Assembly: GCA_002900995.3 (NCBI GenBank)
Contig: CM035305.1
Span: 1,116,001 to 1,180,000 of the forward strand
Source: Ganoderma boninense
Lineage: Eukaryota > Basidiomycota > Agaricomycetes > Polyporales > Polyporaceae
Reading direction: 5' to 3'
Length of the DNA stretch: 64,000 nucleotides
The position numbers and the translations under genes are program-made. The notes under the pieces were generated by a model. The model was given only the letters and a program-made list of their open reading frames with translations, made no database searches and was not told where the DNA came from. Below, in pieces: positions 11,845-23,289 of the stretch (positions are counted from its first letter, which is position 1; each line of letters starts with the position of its first letter).

Positions 11845-11851
11845 CTATATG
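11845..11851 (-). promoter_or_regulatory. TATA-like element of P450 copy B
   Basis: CATATAG on the minus strand, about 90 bases before the ATG. The same element with the same flank (ACTATATGTAC on the plus strand) occurs before copy C; copy A has CATATGG. Confidence 0.4.
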
Positions 11852-12599
11852 TACGCAGGTTCTTTCTCCCATGTCGGTTGACTAATCGAGGCTTGAGAGA
11901 CTTGTTTACAGTGGGCATGTAAAGTCCTATGACGAAGTCCGGCGCAAGGTAGGTCCTGTACCGCCGAGAAGTAACGGCGGGGAGTGGTATTAAGACGGAT
12001 CAGAAAGCACAGTAGAGAAATTACGACCTCGGCGCGAGGGTCGCGAAGGATAGAGCAGGGAGGAGAGATCATGTGGTGTCGATACGTATTCGCGTCCAGT
12101 AGATCGCCTGAGCAATGTGGACGATCTGCGCCGTGTGTTTGGGAGGGGCATAGAGTAAATACTAATACTTGCTGACCCAGTACACGGCCGGACATGTGGT
12201 TCATGGCCGTAAGCTGCATTAGGGCGGTTAAGCTGCACAGAAGAACGAAGCGGGTTCGAGAGGCGAGAAACCAACGAGAAACGGATTCATCAATCCGGCA
12301 TCCCCCGGAACCCTGGTCCTGAAGCAGCGCACAGATCTCGATCTGGCCGAGGGCTACTGAGCTGGTGCCAATCAGCAATCAGCATCTTGTCCCCTCCTTA
12401 TGTTCCTAACATTGGTCCTAACAAGGATACTGGGAACGTTCGCCATGGATTGTCGTCAGTGAGGCCAATACGCTAGTTCCATTTTCGAGCCTACGAGTTG
12501 GCGGGCTGGAGGCACATCTTGTATGAGGCAACATCGCCTTAAAGACACGAAGCCTAGATCCCGCTAACTGCACGGTCTCGTGCTAGAATACAACATGAA

Positions 12600-13060
12600 C
12601 ACAGGGTATTCGGGAACAGCAAGAGTGGCCCACGACATACGGCGAATGGTCTATACTTGTAATCGAAGACGCAACCGTCCCGAACGCGAAAGGAATTCCC
12701 TCCACCACGGGCCACCCAGAGCAATGCCACGGGGAACCATCACACCCCCGCCTACCTTCAGCGACTCGGATGCTCATACACCATCGAGCACCACGGACCA
12801 TCTATCCAGCCCACCGCGGCCCTCACTTCGAAGTCACGGCGCACGGGTACTTCGGGGACGCCGATACATTGCACTCGGCCCGTCCTGGTGTCCGCGACAT
12901 AGTTTCCCCCACGACGCAGATGGTGCAGAGACTGTCCAGTTTCCCATATCGAGGCGCCCGCCTTCACATGAAGTATTCCAACAACTCCGTACGGAAAGTC
13001 CCCGGAGTCAAGCAGTCGAGGAGTTGAGTCGACCGCCAACCTATTAGGAGGATGAAGAAG
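12600..13060 (+). pseudogene. Decayed copy of the small membrane-protein gene
   Basis: This aligns by eye with 4990-5330: the order of shared words is the same, and both have a frame reading DGAETV or NGAETV. No start with a signal or transmembrane segment is found, and splice sites are not conserved. It was carried along with the P450 unit during duplication. Confidence 0.5.
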
Positions 13061-13131
13061 ACAGCGTAGTATTATGCCGTTGGTAGTCCAGAGTTGTATC
13101 TAAGCTGCACAGCGAGTATTGTATCCAACGA

Positions 13132-15266
13132 TCAAGAAGACGCCATCTGGCGTTTCCTGAAAAGCACCTGGCCGAATGGAGAGGGAATGATGTTCGTGCC
13201 ATCGAAGATGTTCGCAGGCCGCTTGCCATCGCTGAGCTTCATGTCGTAGTTCACTACGATATACGCAAGCAGTGCCTTGAGCTCGTTCGCCGCGAAGAAG
13301 CGTCCCGGGCTATATCGCGAGTTGTAACTTCAGCTTCTGCATCAGCGAGATGGGAGAGGACAGACGCACCAGGCATGCCGGCCGTGGCCAAAGTTTAGGT
13401 ACTCGAGAGAGGTGTTGACGAATTGGTGCTTCATGCCTTCGCCCTCGCCCTCGCGCATCTTCGAGAAGCGGAAAGGGTCGAACACTTCGGCGTCCTGGTA
13501 ATACGCCTCGTCGTGATGCGTAGAGTGCGAAGCCGCGACGACCAGAGTGTCCTTGGGAAGGAATGTGCCGTCGCTCAACGTGATGTCCTTGATCACCATG
13601 CGGATAAGTGACGCTGAGAGGCGCAGGTGTGAGTACAAATCTTCAAGTTGGACGGGGAACGGAACACGAACTGAGACCGAGTCCGTTATAACGGGAGGAC
13701 TCCCGGAACACGCTGTCAAGCTTCCACATCTTGGCCATGGCCGCCTTCGTCCAACCATCGCTGGCCACAACCGATTCTACCTCTTCCCGAAGCGCCGGAA
13801 TACACTCGGGCATGGCAGCGAGGTCATACAAGACGTGAGTCATGCTCTGATAAGTCGGGTCCAACGTCAGCATGTTGCCAAATTGAAGGACGACGCGAAT
13901 ACTCACGGTAGAGGAGGTGTGAATGGCTGCAAAGTTGATGAGGAAGATCCGTTTGACCATGTTAACGTCTGTATGCTTCCTGGCGGTGCCTTCGTCCAAA
14001 GTCCACTGGAGCATGTCATTCTGTTGCCAGAACTTCAGCCACACGACCGCAAACGTGCTGTAAGGAAGGGCCTACCGGCTTGTCCGACCAGTCATCACCG
14101 AACTCTTTCATGTTCGCCTTCCTTTCCTGGATCACCGGTAGGATGTGTGGCAACGCCCGCCCGATGGTTCCGTTCGTCTTGCTCAGTAGACGGCCTACAA
14201 GCCTATAAAACTGACGTTAGCTACGAACACTTGGTGTATTGACAAGACATACGGCCTGAACAAGGTAGGCACCCGGTTCATGACAAGACTGTCGCTGTTG
14301 ACGTCAAGGGTGAAGCGGATGGACATGTCCAAATACTCTTCGTTACGACCTGCAAAACGAACAATGCATGAGCAGCTGCGCATTGCGTACCCATGTAGCG
14401 GACGGCTTACAGAGCGGAACGCCAACAAATACACGGCTGCTAGCGCGTGCAACAATTTGCTGCATGGCAGTCATGACGTTCACAGAAGTCCATTCTGTGC
14501 GTAGAGTCAGTTGGCCGGATGCACGAAGGCCGCCTTAGGGCGTGAAAGTATTGCTCACCCTCTTCCCCGGCGTTGATATAATGCGGTACTGCAAGCTCCA
14601 GCTCTTCCACGACGTCGGGCATGATCACCGGAAGGGTGCGCGTCAGCTTCTCCCTGACTATGTCGACGTGATACGAGTTGTCGACCACGTCTGCGCCGAC
14701 AGTATGCCGCATCGGAACGAGCTGGTTTGAAGGAGGGCATATCAGCGGATGCTTGCGAGCAGTCAATGACTCGCGTTCTGTACCTCTTCAGCGCCTTCCA
14801 GGAATGAAACCTCGTCATCGGGACGACGCCTGAGCTCGTCGAGCAGTTTCGCTCCCGAGACCACCACAAGCCATCTGTCGAACAAGGCAGCCTTGAAGGT
14901 GGCTCCTTGGTACTGCGTAACGCGACCGCAGACCACACATCAGTATCAGTCAACCCTGGTCGTGAGCAGATGGGTGGGGGATACACGCACCTTTTGGTAG
15001 CCCTCCTCCAGTACTTCCTTCCCGTTGCGCGAGAAATTGCGTGCCGCCAAATACGCTAAGCCCGGGGCATCAGACCCACCGACGGTGGGAATGGGATGCA
15101 GCTATCAATTGAAACGATCATGATTAATGTGAGCGCCTTCGTCTCCCACCACGTTATCTTTGTGACTCACGGGGTGTGTCTTCCACCGCACGACATAGAG
15201 GGCAGCCAAGATGGCCAAGCCAGTGAGGGCGATAGTTAGAGGGTCCTCCAACGCGATGTTGGCCAT
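13132..15266 (-). CDS. Cytochrome P450 copy C, intact
   Basis: Eleven exons: 15266-15171, 15101-14991, 14912-14784, 14721-14559, 14494-14411, 14349-14253, 14202-14076, 14020-13907, 13846-13672, 13613-13370, 13309-13132; 1518 nt, 505 residues, no internal stop. The start codon used by A and B has mutated to ATC here. An in-frame ATG three codons upstream (MANIALED) replaces it, so the anchor helix is kept. The same P450 blocks are present: PTVGGSDAPG, NFAAIHTSS, ESSRYN, and FGHGRHACPGRFF. The third intron uses a CAG acceptor followed by LVPMRH where A and B have TVQMRY. The last exon is one codon shorter (KLSDGKRP). It is probably a paralogue with similar chemistry; the substrate is unknown. 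Confidence 0.92.
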
Positions 15267-16278
15267 GAGAACGACTTGGAAGGGGGAGCGAGGGGATGGA
15301 AAATGGTGCCGTGCACGACCCAGGACTATATGTACCATGCAGGTTCTTTCTCTCACCGGTCTATACACGCTTTGTTGCAGCTAATATCCGCTGACTAATC
15401 GACGCTTGGGAGACTTGTTCTCAGTGCGTATGTAAAGCCGTATGACGAAGATCGGGGCGCGGCAGGGCCCCGTACCTCCGAGAAGTTGGGATTCTGGGGG
15501 AGATAATGGATCAGAAAGCGCAGCAGGGATATATGTAGGCTCTCGGCGCGAGGATCATCAAGGACGGAATCGCGAGGAGAGCTCATGTGACGTCCATGCC
15601 GACTCGACTCTAAGTTACAGTCGATGGTGGGACACCCGCCGTGTGAGTTTGCAGGGTCATACATATGTAGCATACTTGCTCACCTAGTATTAGTGCACGT
15701 TGGAACGTTGAAATGCATAACCATAGGCCAACTAGCAGGGAGGATGAAGTGCACCAGAGATTGAGCAGGGCTCGGAAAGCCAGAAACGGACTGCGGCAAT
15801 GCGCATAAACTTTGTCGATCCCGAACGCCACGGAGGATGGAAGCTGACCGGCATCCTCCGGAAAACTCAGCGCATGGCAGGGAGATCTCGATCTGCTTGA
15901 CTGGCATGTCCCGCCGACTCGGAAGGAAGTCGAAGGCGTTCCAGCTGAATTACCCGGTACGAGCTGTGTCCCTGACATGGGCCCCAACGAAGATCTCGAG
16001 GGCGATCGCGACTTGATTGTTACTGTATGCCAATCAGGGCAACAGGAGTCCATATGTCATTCAGACCCTCGGGACACATCTAACACACCATCAGGCAACC
16101 TACAGACACTAGTAACAGATGCAACTGACTGACTTCGAGACATTTCGAGAGCAGAGACGAAGTCGAGAGAGGAACAGCGTAAATCCAAGGAATTCTGGAA
16201 CAGCAAGAGTAGCCCACGCTACACTTCTAATCGAAGACGCAGTCCCGGACACGGCGTCAAGAGAGCCGGCAGAATCAG
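15267..16278. repeat. Spacer between P450 copies C and D
   Basis: About 15320-15600 matches the spacers upstream of A and B, including a TATA-like CTATATG at 15326-15332, 60 bases before the ATG of copy C. About 16130-16270 is a short fragment related to 12600-12690 (GGAACAGCAAGAGT, TAATCGAAGACGCA). No gene seen. Confidence 0.6.
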
Positions 16279-18419
16279 TCAAGACTTGCATACCCCCTGG
16301 CGTTTCCTGAAGAATACCTTCCCGGAAGGGGGAAGCACCGCCGAAGCGATGGTGGGGGCCGCAGGCCGTTTGCCATCGCCCCCGAGCTTGATATCATAGA
16401 CAAGGAGGATCTGCGCTAGGAACCACCTTGATCTCATTCGCCGCGAACCACCGCCCGGGGCTATGCGAGGCACGAGTATGAGAATGCTTGCCTTCGCACG
16501 GACCGCAGCGGCGCGGAGAGGACGTACCAGGAATGCCTGCCGTGGCCGAAGGGCATGAACTTGTTAGACGTGGCGACGGTCTGGTGCTTGACGTTCCCCC
16601 GCTCCGAGTCGTCGCCGTCCGCGCACATCTTCGCGAAGCGAAGCGGATCATGTACGAGTGGGTCGGCGTATATCGCATCGTCGTGGTGCGTGGGGAACGC
16701 CGCGGCGGCGACAGTGGTGTTCTTCGGGATGAATGTCCCGTCGTTCAAAGTGACATCCGTCAAGGTCCTGCGGATAAGCCCCACTGGCTCGCGCGAGAGT
16801 CTCGTCAGCAGGAGGCTCCCAGTCCGCAGGGGAGATAAAAAAGGTACGCACGGAGGCTCACACCGTAACAGCGCAAGGTCTCCCTGCATACGCTGTCGAG
16901 CTTCCACATCTTTCCGACGGCCGCCTTGGACCAGCCGTCCGAAGCGATGACTGACTCTATCTCTGTTCGAATTTCCGAAATGAGATCTGGCCTAGAAGCA
17001 AGATCATAGAGTGCATGTGCGAGGGTCTATACGGTTGAATCAAGATATTAGTGCCTTGCCGGGAGAGGTAGTATAGGACGTACGCTAGACGATGTGTGGA
17101 TAGCCCCAAAGTTCGCAAGGAAAAGGCGTTCGACAATCTTGTGATCGGAACACTTCCTGGCGATACCTTCTTCAATGAGCCACTGAAGCAAATCCATCTG
17201 TGACGGCGGGTCACTCTTGAGTGCGTGTCCTTGGAAACCCTTCACAAAAACGTACGGGCTTGTCGGACCAGTCGTCCCCATACTCCTCCATATTCTTCTT
17301 TCGGTCGGTGATCATCGGGTGGATGATGTTCATCCCCTTTCTCATAGTCCTCCTGGCTCTACTAAAGATAGGTCCTACATATCTGTCCAGATGATGTCAG
17401 ATAGTTACACACTCCCAGATTTGCCATGTAACACCTCACGGCTTCAGGAAGTACGGGAAAACGGTGAGAAAGAACCGATCTTTGAGCACATCCGCAGTGA
17501 AGCCAAGTATCAGCGTCAGGTATTCATCATTGCGGCCTGAAAGATTCTACACGTGAGCTCGTTCAAAGGCTGAAAGATTGAAAACGGCAACCTACAGAGG
17601 GGAAGTCCGACGAATACACGACTACTACTTCGGGCGATGATCCTCGTCATCGTCTTCATACCGTCTATAGGGGTCCACTCTTCGCGAGTTCAGTCGAATG
17701 ACCATCTAAAGAAGGTTTGAAAGAAATCCTGCTCACCGTCATTTTGGGGAATGCAATCCGATAGGGCCGCCTTGATCTCGTCGACTACGGCCGGCATAAG
17801 GACGGGTAGCTCCCGTGTCAGCTTCTCCCTAACGACGGTGATCTCGAGCATGTTGTGCCATATTTCGGGCCCAAAAGTATACTCAAACTGAATGGTCTAC
17901 AAAAGGAGGCTCGGTCAGCGTACCAAAAGCTACGGGACTGCGGTCAAACAGCGAGTCCATACATCTTGAATGCCCGCGAGGGTTGATAACTGAGCATCCG
18001 GTGCCCGCCAAAGTTCGTCGACTAGCTTCTCCCCCGACAGCACAACAACCCATTTGTCGAGCTGAGCGATCTTGAAGGGAGTCCCGTAGTACTGCGAAGT
18101 AACGCATATCAGCCCATTCGTAGTCCGCGCGGAGCTGGGAAAGATAGATAGACAGACAGACACACCTTCCTGTAACCTTCAGCCATTATCTTCCTTCCGT
18201 TACGCACGAACCTAAGCGCTGTCAAGAACCCCAGTCCCGGTGCAGAAGACCCGCCCGCGGTGGGAATATTCCTTAACTGTATGGAATATCAGTGTGCCAT
18301 CGGAGGCCCACAACTGAGTGACGAATGCTTACAGGGTCAGTCTGCCATCGGACGACATAAACGACAGCGATGATGGCCACGGCAGCAAGGATGAGTGCTT
18401 GGGAGTCGTCCACCGCCAT
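16279..18419 (-). pseudogene. Cytochrome P450 copy D, truncated by a frameshift after the heme loop
   Basis: Eleven exons: 18419-18333, 18276-18166, 18091-17963, 17896-17737, 17679-17596, 17536-17440, 17382-17256, 17197-17084, 17026-16852, 16783-16528, 16460-16394 as read. This gives 468 residues ending early at 16394. It keeps the anchor (MAVDDSQALILAAVAII), PTAGGSSAPG, the variant I-helix NFGAIHTSS, and the heme loop FGHGRHSC-PGRWFAANE. Ten codons after the Cys, an extra base in the AA at 16421-16422 throws the frame. In the other frame the normal end continues (LLVYDIKLGGDGKRP... to VFFRKRQGVCKS, stop at 16279); that version would have 506 residues. It is the most diverged of the four copies and lacks about 40 C-terminal residues, so it is either a pseudogene or carries a one-base error. 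Confidence 0.82.
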
Positions 18420-19188
18420 ATTCGAGTTGTGTGCTCTACGCTTGTGCCAAGCTGGAGGAAGGTGGAGGAGGAAGCAAGAAGATGGCCGGAGGGTGACGGT
18501 GGCTACTTATGTGGGGCACGCCGTCTCCGACATCGGTGCACTGTTCTGGATTCGCAGGCCTGGATCCAAGTGTAGGTTAGGCGGACGTCTCTAGTAGATA
18601 CGTAAGAGCCACTACTCGCAGCTACGAGTAGAAAGAAGCCGTTCTCTGGAAAAGAGGATGGTTAGGCAATCCACTTGCCGAGTCCCTTATTGAGATGGAG
18701 CAGGAATGTCTATTTTCGGGGAGGTCTTGGAAGCACATACGGATTAAGGTTGCGGTAAGGCTCAGGGTAGCCGTGTGCCGCCATCTTATCGTACCATCGA
18801 ACGATTATGGAGGGGCCAGAGACATGGTGCAATGCCGAGGAGGATGAAGGCTGCAACCACAGCACTAGAGCTCAAGCGCCCAAGAGACTGCCGTAGGCGC
18901 GTGGTAGGCGCAAGATCTCGATCGGGCTGTGTGGTTGCCAACCTTTGCCAACGCGGGGTCTCTGCGTACTTACAGCATAATCTCCTTCCGTGCGCAGATC
19001 TCGCTTGCTATTGCCCTTCAGTTCACGGCGAAAATAGCTCAGAATACACCGCGCACGGAAATTCCTCAAAAACCTCGCAAAAATAGCTCAGCACACACAG
19101 CTCTTCCCGCGCGACAGCGGACAACGGCTGGCAACGCTGCCCTCGCACCCGCCGCCTCCCCTTCGTCTTGGTTTGCGCTCGATGCGCC
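18420..19188. other. Intergenic region, nothing recognised
   Basis: This lies between the 5' end of P450 copy D and the 5' end of the glycosyltransferase-like gene, so it contains both promoters. No repeat or coding motif was recognised. Confidence 0.4.
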
Positions 19189-21475
19189 ATGGCACCTAAC
19201 CGCAACCTCTCCGACATCCTCGTCACTGGACGCCCCTCTCACCCCGATGTTCTCACTCCGCGTACTCCACACTCTCGCGCAGGACGCGCCGAGCAAGGCT
19301 TCACCGAAGTCGAGCTTCAAACCTATCACGACGACGACAATAATGATTGGACAACTCGACAGCAGCAGCAGTCCCAGCCTCTCCTCTCTCCGGGCTACAG
19401 AAGCGGCGGAGACGACCGTGACAATCCGGCAGCCAAGGATGCGAAGAGAAGGCCGATCATGTATTGGATCCAACACGTCGTCAACATTCTACCTCTCGCT
19501 GGCGGGTCATTCGTAGCCTTCCTCCTCCTCGTTTTCATCGTTATATCCATCACAAAACCCGGTAAACTAGAGGCGGCATTCTTGTCAGCGCCTGGAGCCT
19601 TTATGGAGACCACAGATCTCAATCTCGTGGCGCCGACGTCAAGACAGGCATCCGCCTCTGCTCCACCGTCCCAGCCTACCGCCTCAATATCTGCTCCGGG
19701 CCATTCACCACCGAATCCCCAACTAATATCATACGAAAATTACACGAGTTTCCCTCTAACCGGCGATGAATATCGGGCCGAGTGCAACAAGCTCATGGGT
19801 GGGTTTATGAGTCACGGCGAAGTACTGGGAAACTCGTCACGGCGGTGGTATGGACGTCGAGCATCACGACGACAACACGAACTACCATCTACCGGAAGGC
19901 GAGCTGACGAAAGTCTGCTCCGAAACGGTCACCTACTTGCTCGACGGGCACGTCGGACTCGTTGCCGATCTCGCACTCATGGCACAGGCTGCCGCGTTCG
20001 CCCGGGAGGTACGTCGCATTCCTACTTCTCTCTCCCGTACGATGAAGTCTGACGACGGGCACAGCGTGGTCGTACGTTCCTGATAGACGATACTCATTGG
20101 AATCGCGGCAAGTACGTGAGGTGTCGGCCCGCAGGTGATAGTGCTAACGCCCATGCGTACGCAGATGGACCGACTACTTCCAACCCATCCGCTTCCTGGA
20201 CCCTGGCCCCGAGCCGGGCTGTCGCGCGCCTCCCCCTGAAGGTAAGCGGCATCTCTTGTGTAGCCACAAAGCCGGCGAAATTCACGCGCTGTCATGGCGT
20301 TGCCAGAGCTCGTCGCTTGTCCCCGGACAGCAAGGTGCGCCAGTTCGTATATCCTGAAAGCTCACGACTGACGGCCGTTGCAGGCACTGGGTAGGTGTAT
20401 GTACTTCCCCACTGTATGCGCGTCTTGAACTTTATTTGTAGGTCATCAGCTCCCGGACAGCGAAGTACCACTTGGGGCATGAATTTTCCGAGGGATACGA
20501 GGACGGGTATGCCGATCTCCCTTATGACGCCGCCAAAACGCTTATCATGCTGCATATGTGAAGATTTGGCCACCACATGAACCGATTAAAGCCTATCTTC
20601 GCCCGCGCACGCGTCTCCTTCCAAGAAGCCATCCGCCCCAACGCGCATACGGCAGAACTCATCCGAGCAGCGCGCACGGAGCTCCTCTCGACACTGTCTC
20701 CTCGCCCCCTGCTTCTCCCAATCTCGGTTCCGTCGACAGCCAGCGCGGCCGAGACCTCGCCTCTGCCGACGCCTCGCGTCTTCCCCGCTCGAAGAACCCC
20801 GCGCCTTACGTTGGCGTCCACATCCGGAAGGGCGACCGCCACCCCGCCGCGATCTCCTTCTACCGCGAAGGCACGATCCCCGTCGCGAAATACGCCACCG
20901 CCGCGCGCCAGGCGTGGACCAGGTTCTACGGGAGCGGCAGCAGCGAGGACATGTCCTCGCACAAGGAGGACCGGTACCCCGCGCCGCCCGTGGTGTGGCT
21001 CGCGTCGGACTCGTCTGCCGCCGTGCGTGAGTTCGAGGGGGGCTTCTCGGCCGCGACGGCGCTCTTCTCGCTGAACCGGAGCGCGAACGCGGACGTGCGT
21101 GCGCTGGCGCCCGTGCGCGAGTACGTGCAAGCGGAGTTCGAGAAGGAGGCCCTGGCGGAGCGCGTGCGGCTCACGAGGGGGATGGTCGTCGACTTGGCGA
21201 TGGTGAGCGGGCTGTGGGCATATCCCGGGGAGGCCGTCCCTGGCGCCGTCGTGTGCGCGGAAGGGTGAGTGGCTCGTCCCGTCGTGCTGCGATGCGATGC
21301 GATTGGGATGTGCATGTGCTGACGGCGCGTTGTCTGTGCTCGGTCTGAATCACGCAGGTCGAATGTGTGCAGGGTCTCTGCACTTGGCTTCGGGTTCGAT
21401 CGCGCATTTGGCTTCGATGACGACGGGGATCACTATTACGGCGACCCGAATTGCAGCGCGGGCGCGCTGGGTTGA
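19189..21475 (+). CDS. Type II membrane glycosyltransferase-like protein, frame broken twice
   Basis: Eight exons: 19189-20008, 20065-20111, 20165-20241, 20307-20334, 20384-20390 (7 nt), 20442-20506, 20564-21264, 21358-21475; about 620 residues. It has a cytosolic N-terminal ~100 residues, one transmembrane helix (GSFVAFLLLVFIVISI), a Ser/Pro stem and a large lumenal domain. Recognisable blocks are HGEYWET, HHDD, CSETVTYLLDGHVG, DDTHWNRGKWTDY, CPRTARHW, HLGHEFSEGYEDG, and YVGVHIRKGDR near residue 440. The HIRKGD stretch resembles the His-x-Arg motif of O-fucosyltransferase and alpha-1,6-fucosyltransferase folds, so I suggest a Golgi glycosyltransferase; the exact family is unproven. Frame breaks: one extra base at AA 19820-19821 and one missing base near the C5 at 20705-20709. 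The TGA at about 20558 is inside an intron (20507-20563). The start is the ATG in the good context GCCATGGC. Confidence 0.65.
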
Positions 21476-22853
21476 CGTTGACGTTGAGGGAAGGATAGTG
21501 CCAGCATGGCATGCATTCGAGCTTCACTAGACAGGACGTGCTTAGGTATCCTATACAGCGGACATGCAGCATCAAGGACTTAGGACTTGCATATACTGTA
21601 TCTTCAACTAACCTTCCTAATTTCACCTCCACACAGACCCATGACCTCCTCATCAATCGGCAACACAACACCTGGTGTTGGGGTGGCCTGATAGCCCCGG
21701 AATTTCGTGATCTGTTCTTGCAGTTCTCCAGCTCTTTACACCCGCGGCGAACGATTGGTATTCCAGCCACGGCCAAATCGTTGCCAATGTCGACATGCCC
21801 CTGCATAATTTGAGTCCATGGGATGGGGCCATCTGCCGCTAGCTCCTGCTAGCTGTTCGTAACGAATGGGTCAGATAGGCGGATGCGGCAGAACGCACTC
21901 CCGATGAGGCTCAGCGTTTGCTGATACGAGTCTCTCGTCTCCGAATAGGTAGGTGTCAGGGAACACTGCCCTAAGCTGACAATGAGAGTACGTACTAGGA
22001 TTGCATATCACAGGTAATGACGTATGGAGGCGGAATGTCTTACACTGGGCTCCGGCCAATCTGAAAGACCGTTGTCTGACCAAAGAGACATGGCATGGAA
22101 GGCTTTCGTTCAAGAAAGAGAACTGCAGTATTGCGACGAGTTGGAGATTCATTGACAATCGAGACGAAACGCAAGTCGATATAGTCTGATATTTGTTCGT
22201 CGTATGGGCGATAGCCGACGCCAGGTTGCTGGAAAACTGAGCATAAGTGCTTTTTACGGATTGTATGCAGTCTATGATTACGCACATGTGCAGTCGAAGT
22301 TTCGAGTCTAAAGTTGCAGCGATGTCCTTGCACAATAGATGCGGTAGAACACATTCCGTTCAACCAATATCCAAATTTCAACGCGCTACCCGTGGAGAGC
22401 GTCTAACAACATGGTGTGTTGAGAAACCATCCAACAACGAGAGTAATACCAGAAAAAAGACATGAAGGAGGACTGACCTCCGGATGGCAGAAGGCAAAAG
22501 CTCAGATCCTTGATCTGGAAACCGATGTCCATGGCGAGTATCACAACCACTGTGGCGGCTGGACAAGTTCACCTACCGCATACATGAGCATTGTTCAGCA
22601 CCGAGGTTACGACGTAAAGCACATACGCAGATTTACAACGATCTCCGAAGTAGAGTGAAGCGACTTGAGCACTTGGTGGGTAGTCTTTCAAGAGCCTAAG
22701 ACCGTAGTCACGAAACAAAAATGAGAGCAGAGATTTGCGTGATGAGGAGAACTCACCAGCATCACACCACTGGGCATCCCGCTGCCTAGCTCGACATGGT
22801 TGCAATGCTGCGGCATGGCCACCAATGACATTGGGGCCCACTACCTCCGGTCG
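21476..22853. other. Intergenic region, nothing recognised
   Basis: Convergent 3' ends of the glycosyltransferase-like gene and DPH4 flank this stretch. It is relatively AT-rich, and only short, motif-free open frames are present on both strands. Confidence 0.4.
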
Positions 22854-23289
22854 CTACTGTTCTTGTCCTTCCTCTGCTTCAGCAACCTCGTACCCGACCC
22901 ATACCACCTCTGAACAGCTTCGCGCAACCAACAAGGTGCTGGCCCGCCTCAAGGATCTCCTCCGTTACCACATATGATCCTCCACAGCGACAAGCATACG
23001 TCCACCTCGAGTCCGTCTCCTCGAATTCTTCAAGGGATATCACCTGTGCCGGGCGAGGACCGAGTTGTTTCCTGCTGGATGACCGGGATCTATCGTACTG
23101 AACTCGGAGCTCAGGCGTGTGGAGCGTATGAAAGGCATCCTTGAGCAGGCCGATGTCAATGTCATCTTCGAGCGTTGTCAGAAACGCGTTTATCGGGATG
23201 GGATGCAAGGAGAAGACGGTGGTATGCAGCTTTGATCTCAGCAGGTGTGGCAGATGACAGGATAGAAAGGATCGCGTAGTAGTCCGCAT
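22854..23289 (-). CDS. DPH4: DPH4-like J-domain/CSL zinc protein (diphthamide synthesis), frame broken
   Basis: The blocks read, in order: DYYAILS, the J-domain HPD motif in RLLLASHPDKR, the end of the J domain LLKDAFHTLHTPELRVQYD, and then a CSL zinc finger with CRCGG ... GC..C and the end SEVVWVGYEVAEAEEGQEQ. J domain plus CSL finger is the hallmark of DPH4 (DNAJC24), which serves electron transfer and the first step of diphthamide formation on elongation factor 2. The length would be ~144 residues, close to 149 in human. Frame changes occur at AA/TT 23167-23168 and 22919-22920 (one base extra each), and the ATG at 23289 is one base out of frame with DYYAIL. The gene is head to head with the ING gene. 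Identity is sure from motifs; coding integrity is not. Confidence 0.78.

Larger units (their letters stand above)
11755..13131. repeat. Spacer between P450 copies B and C with a decayed gene copy
   Basis: About 11840-12450 matches the upstream spacers of A and C. About 12600-13060 is a degenerate copy of the 4756-5600 membrane-protein gene: it keeps words such as GGAATTCCCTCC, CCGCGGCCCTC and GATGGTGCAGAGACTGTCC, and a long open frame, but the transmembrane exon is not recognisable. I treat it as a pseudogene fragment. Confidence 0.6.
6170..18419 (-). repeat. Tandem array of four ~3.2-3.5 kb units, each with one P450 gene
   Basis: Gene stops at 6170 (A), 9601 (B), 13132 (C) and about 16279 (D) define repeat steps of about 3.4, 3.5 and 3.1 kb. 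All four genes are on the minus strand with 11 exons and identical intron positions. Exons 2, 3, 5, 6, 7, 8 and 9 have the same length in every copy (111, 129, 84, 97, 127, 114 and 175 nt). Exon 4 is 163 nt (160 in D), and exon 10 is 244 nt in A-C and 256 in D. The spacers upstream of A, B and C are also alike, with shared words such as GGCGCGAGG and GATCAGAAAGC. D is the most diverged copy. The pattern shows repeated unequal crossing-over. Confidence 0.9.

Noticed and set aside
6170..18419. P450 array as part of a biosynthetic gene cluster
   Set aside because: No terpene synthase, polyketide synthase, NRPS, prenyltransferase, transporter or pathway regulator was found nearby; neighbours are housekeeping genes.
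20555..20560. In-frame TGA in the glycosyltransferase-like gene, first taken as a nonsense mutation
   Set aside because: It lies inside a 57-nt intron (20507-20563) with donor GTATGC and acceptor GAAG; removing it joins YEDG to FGHHMNRLKP in frame.
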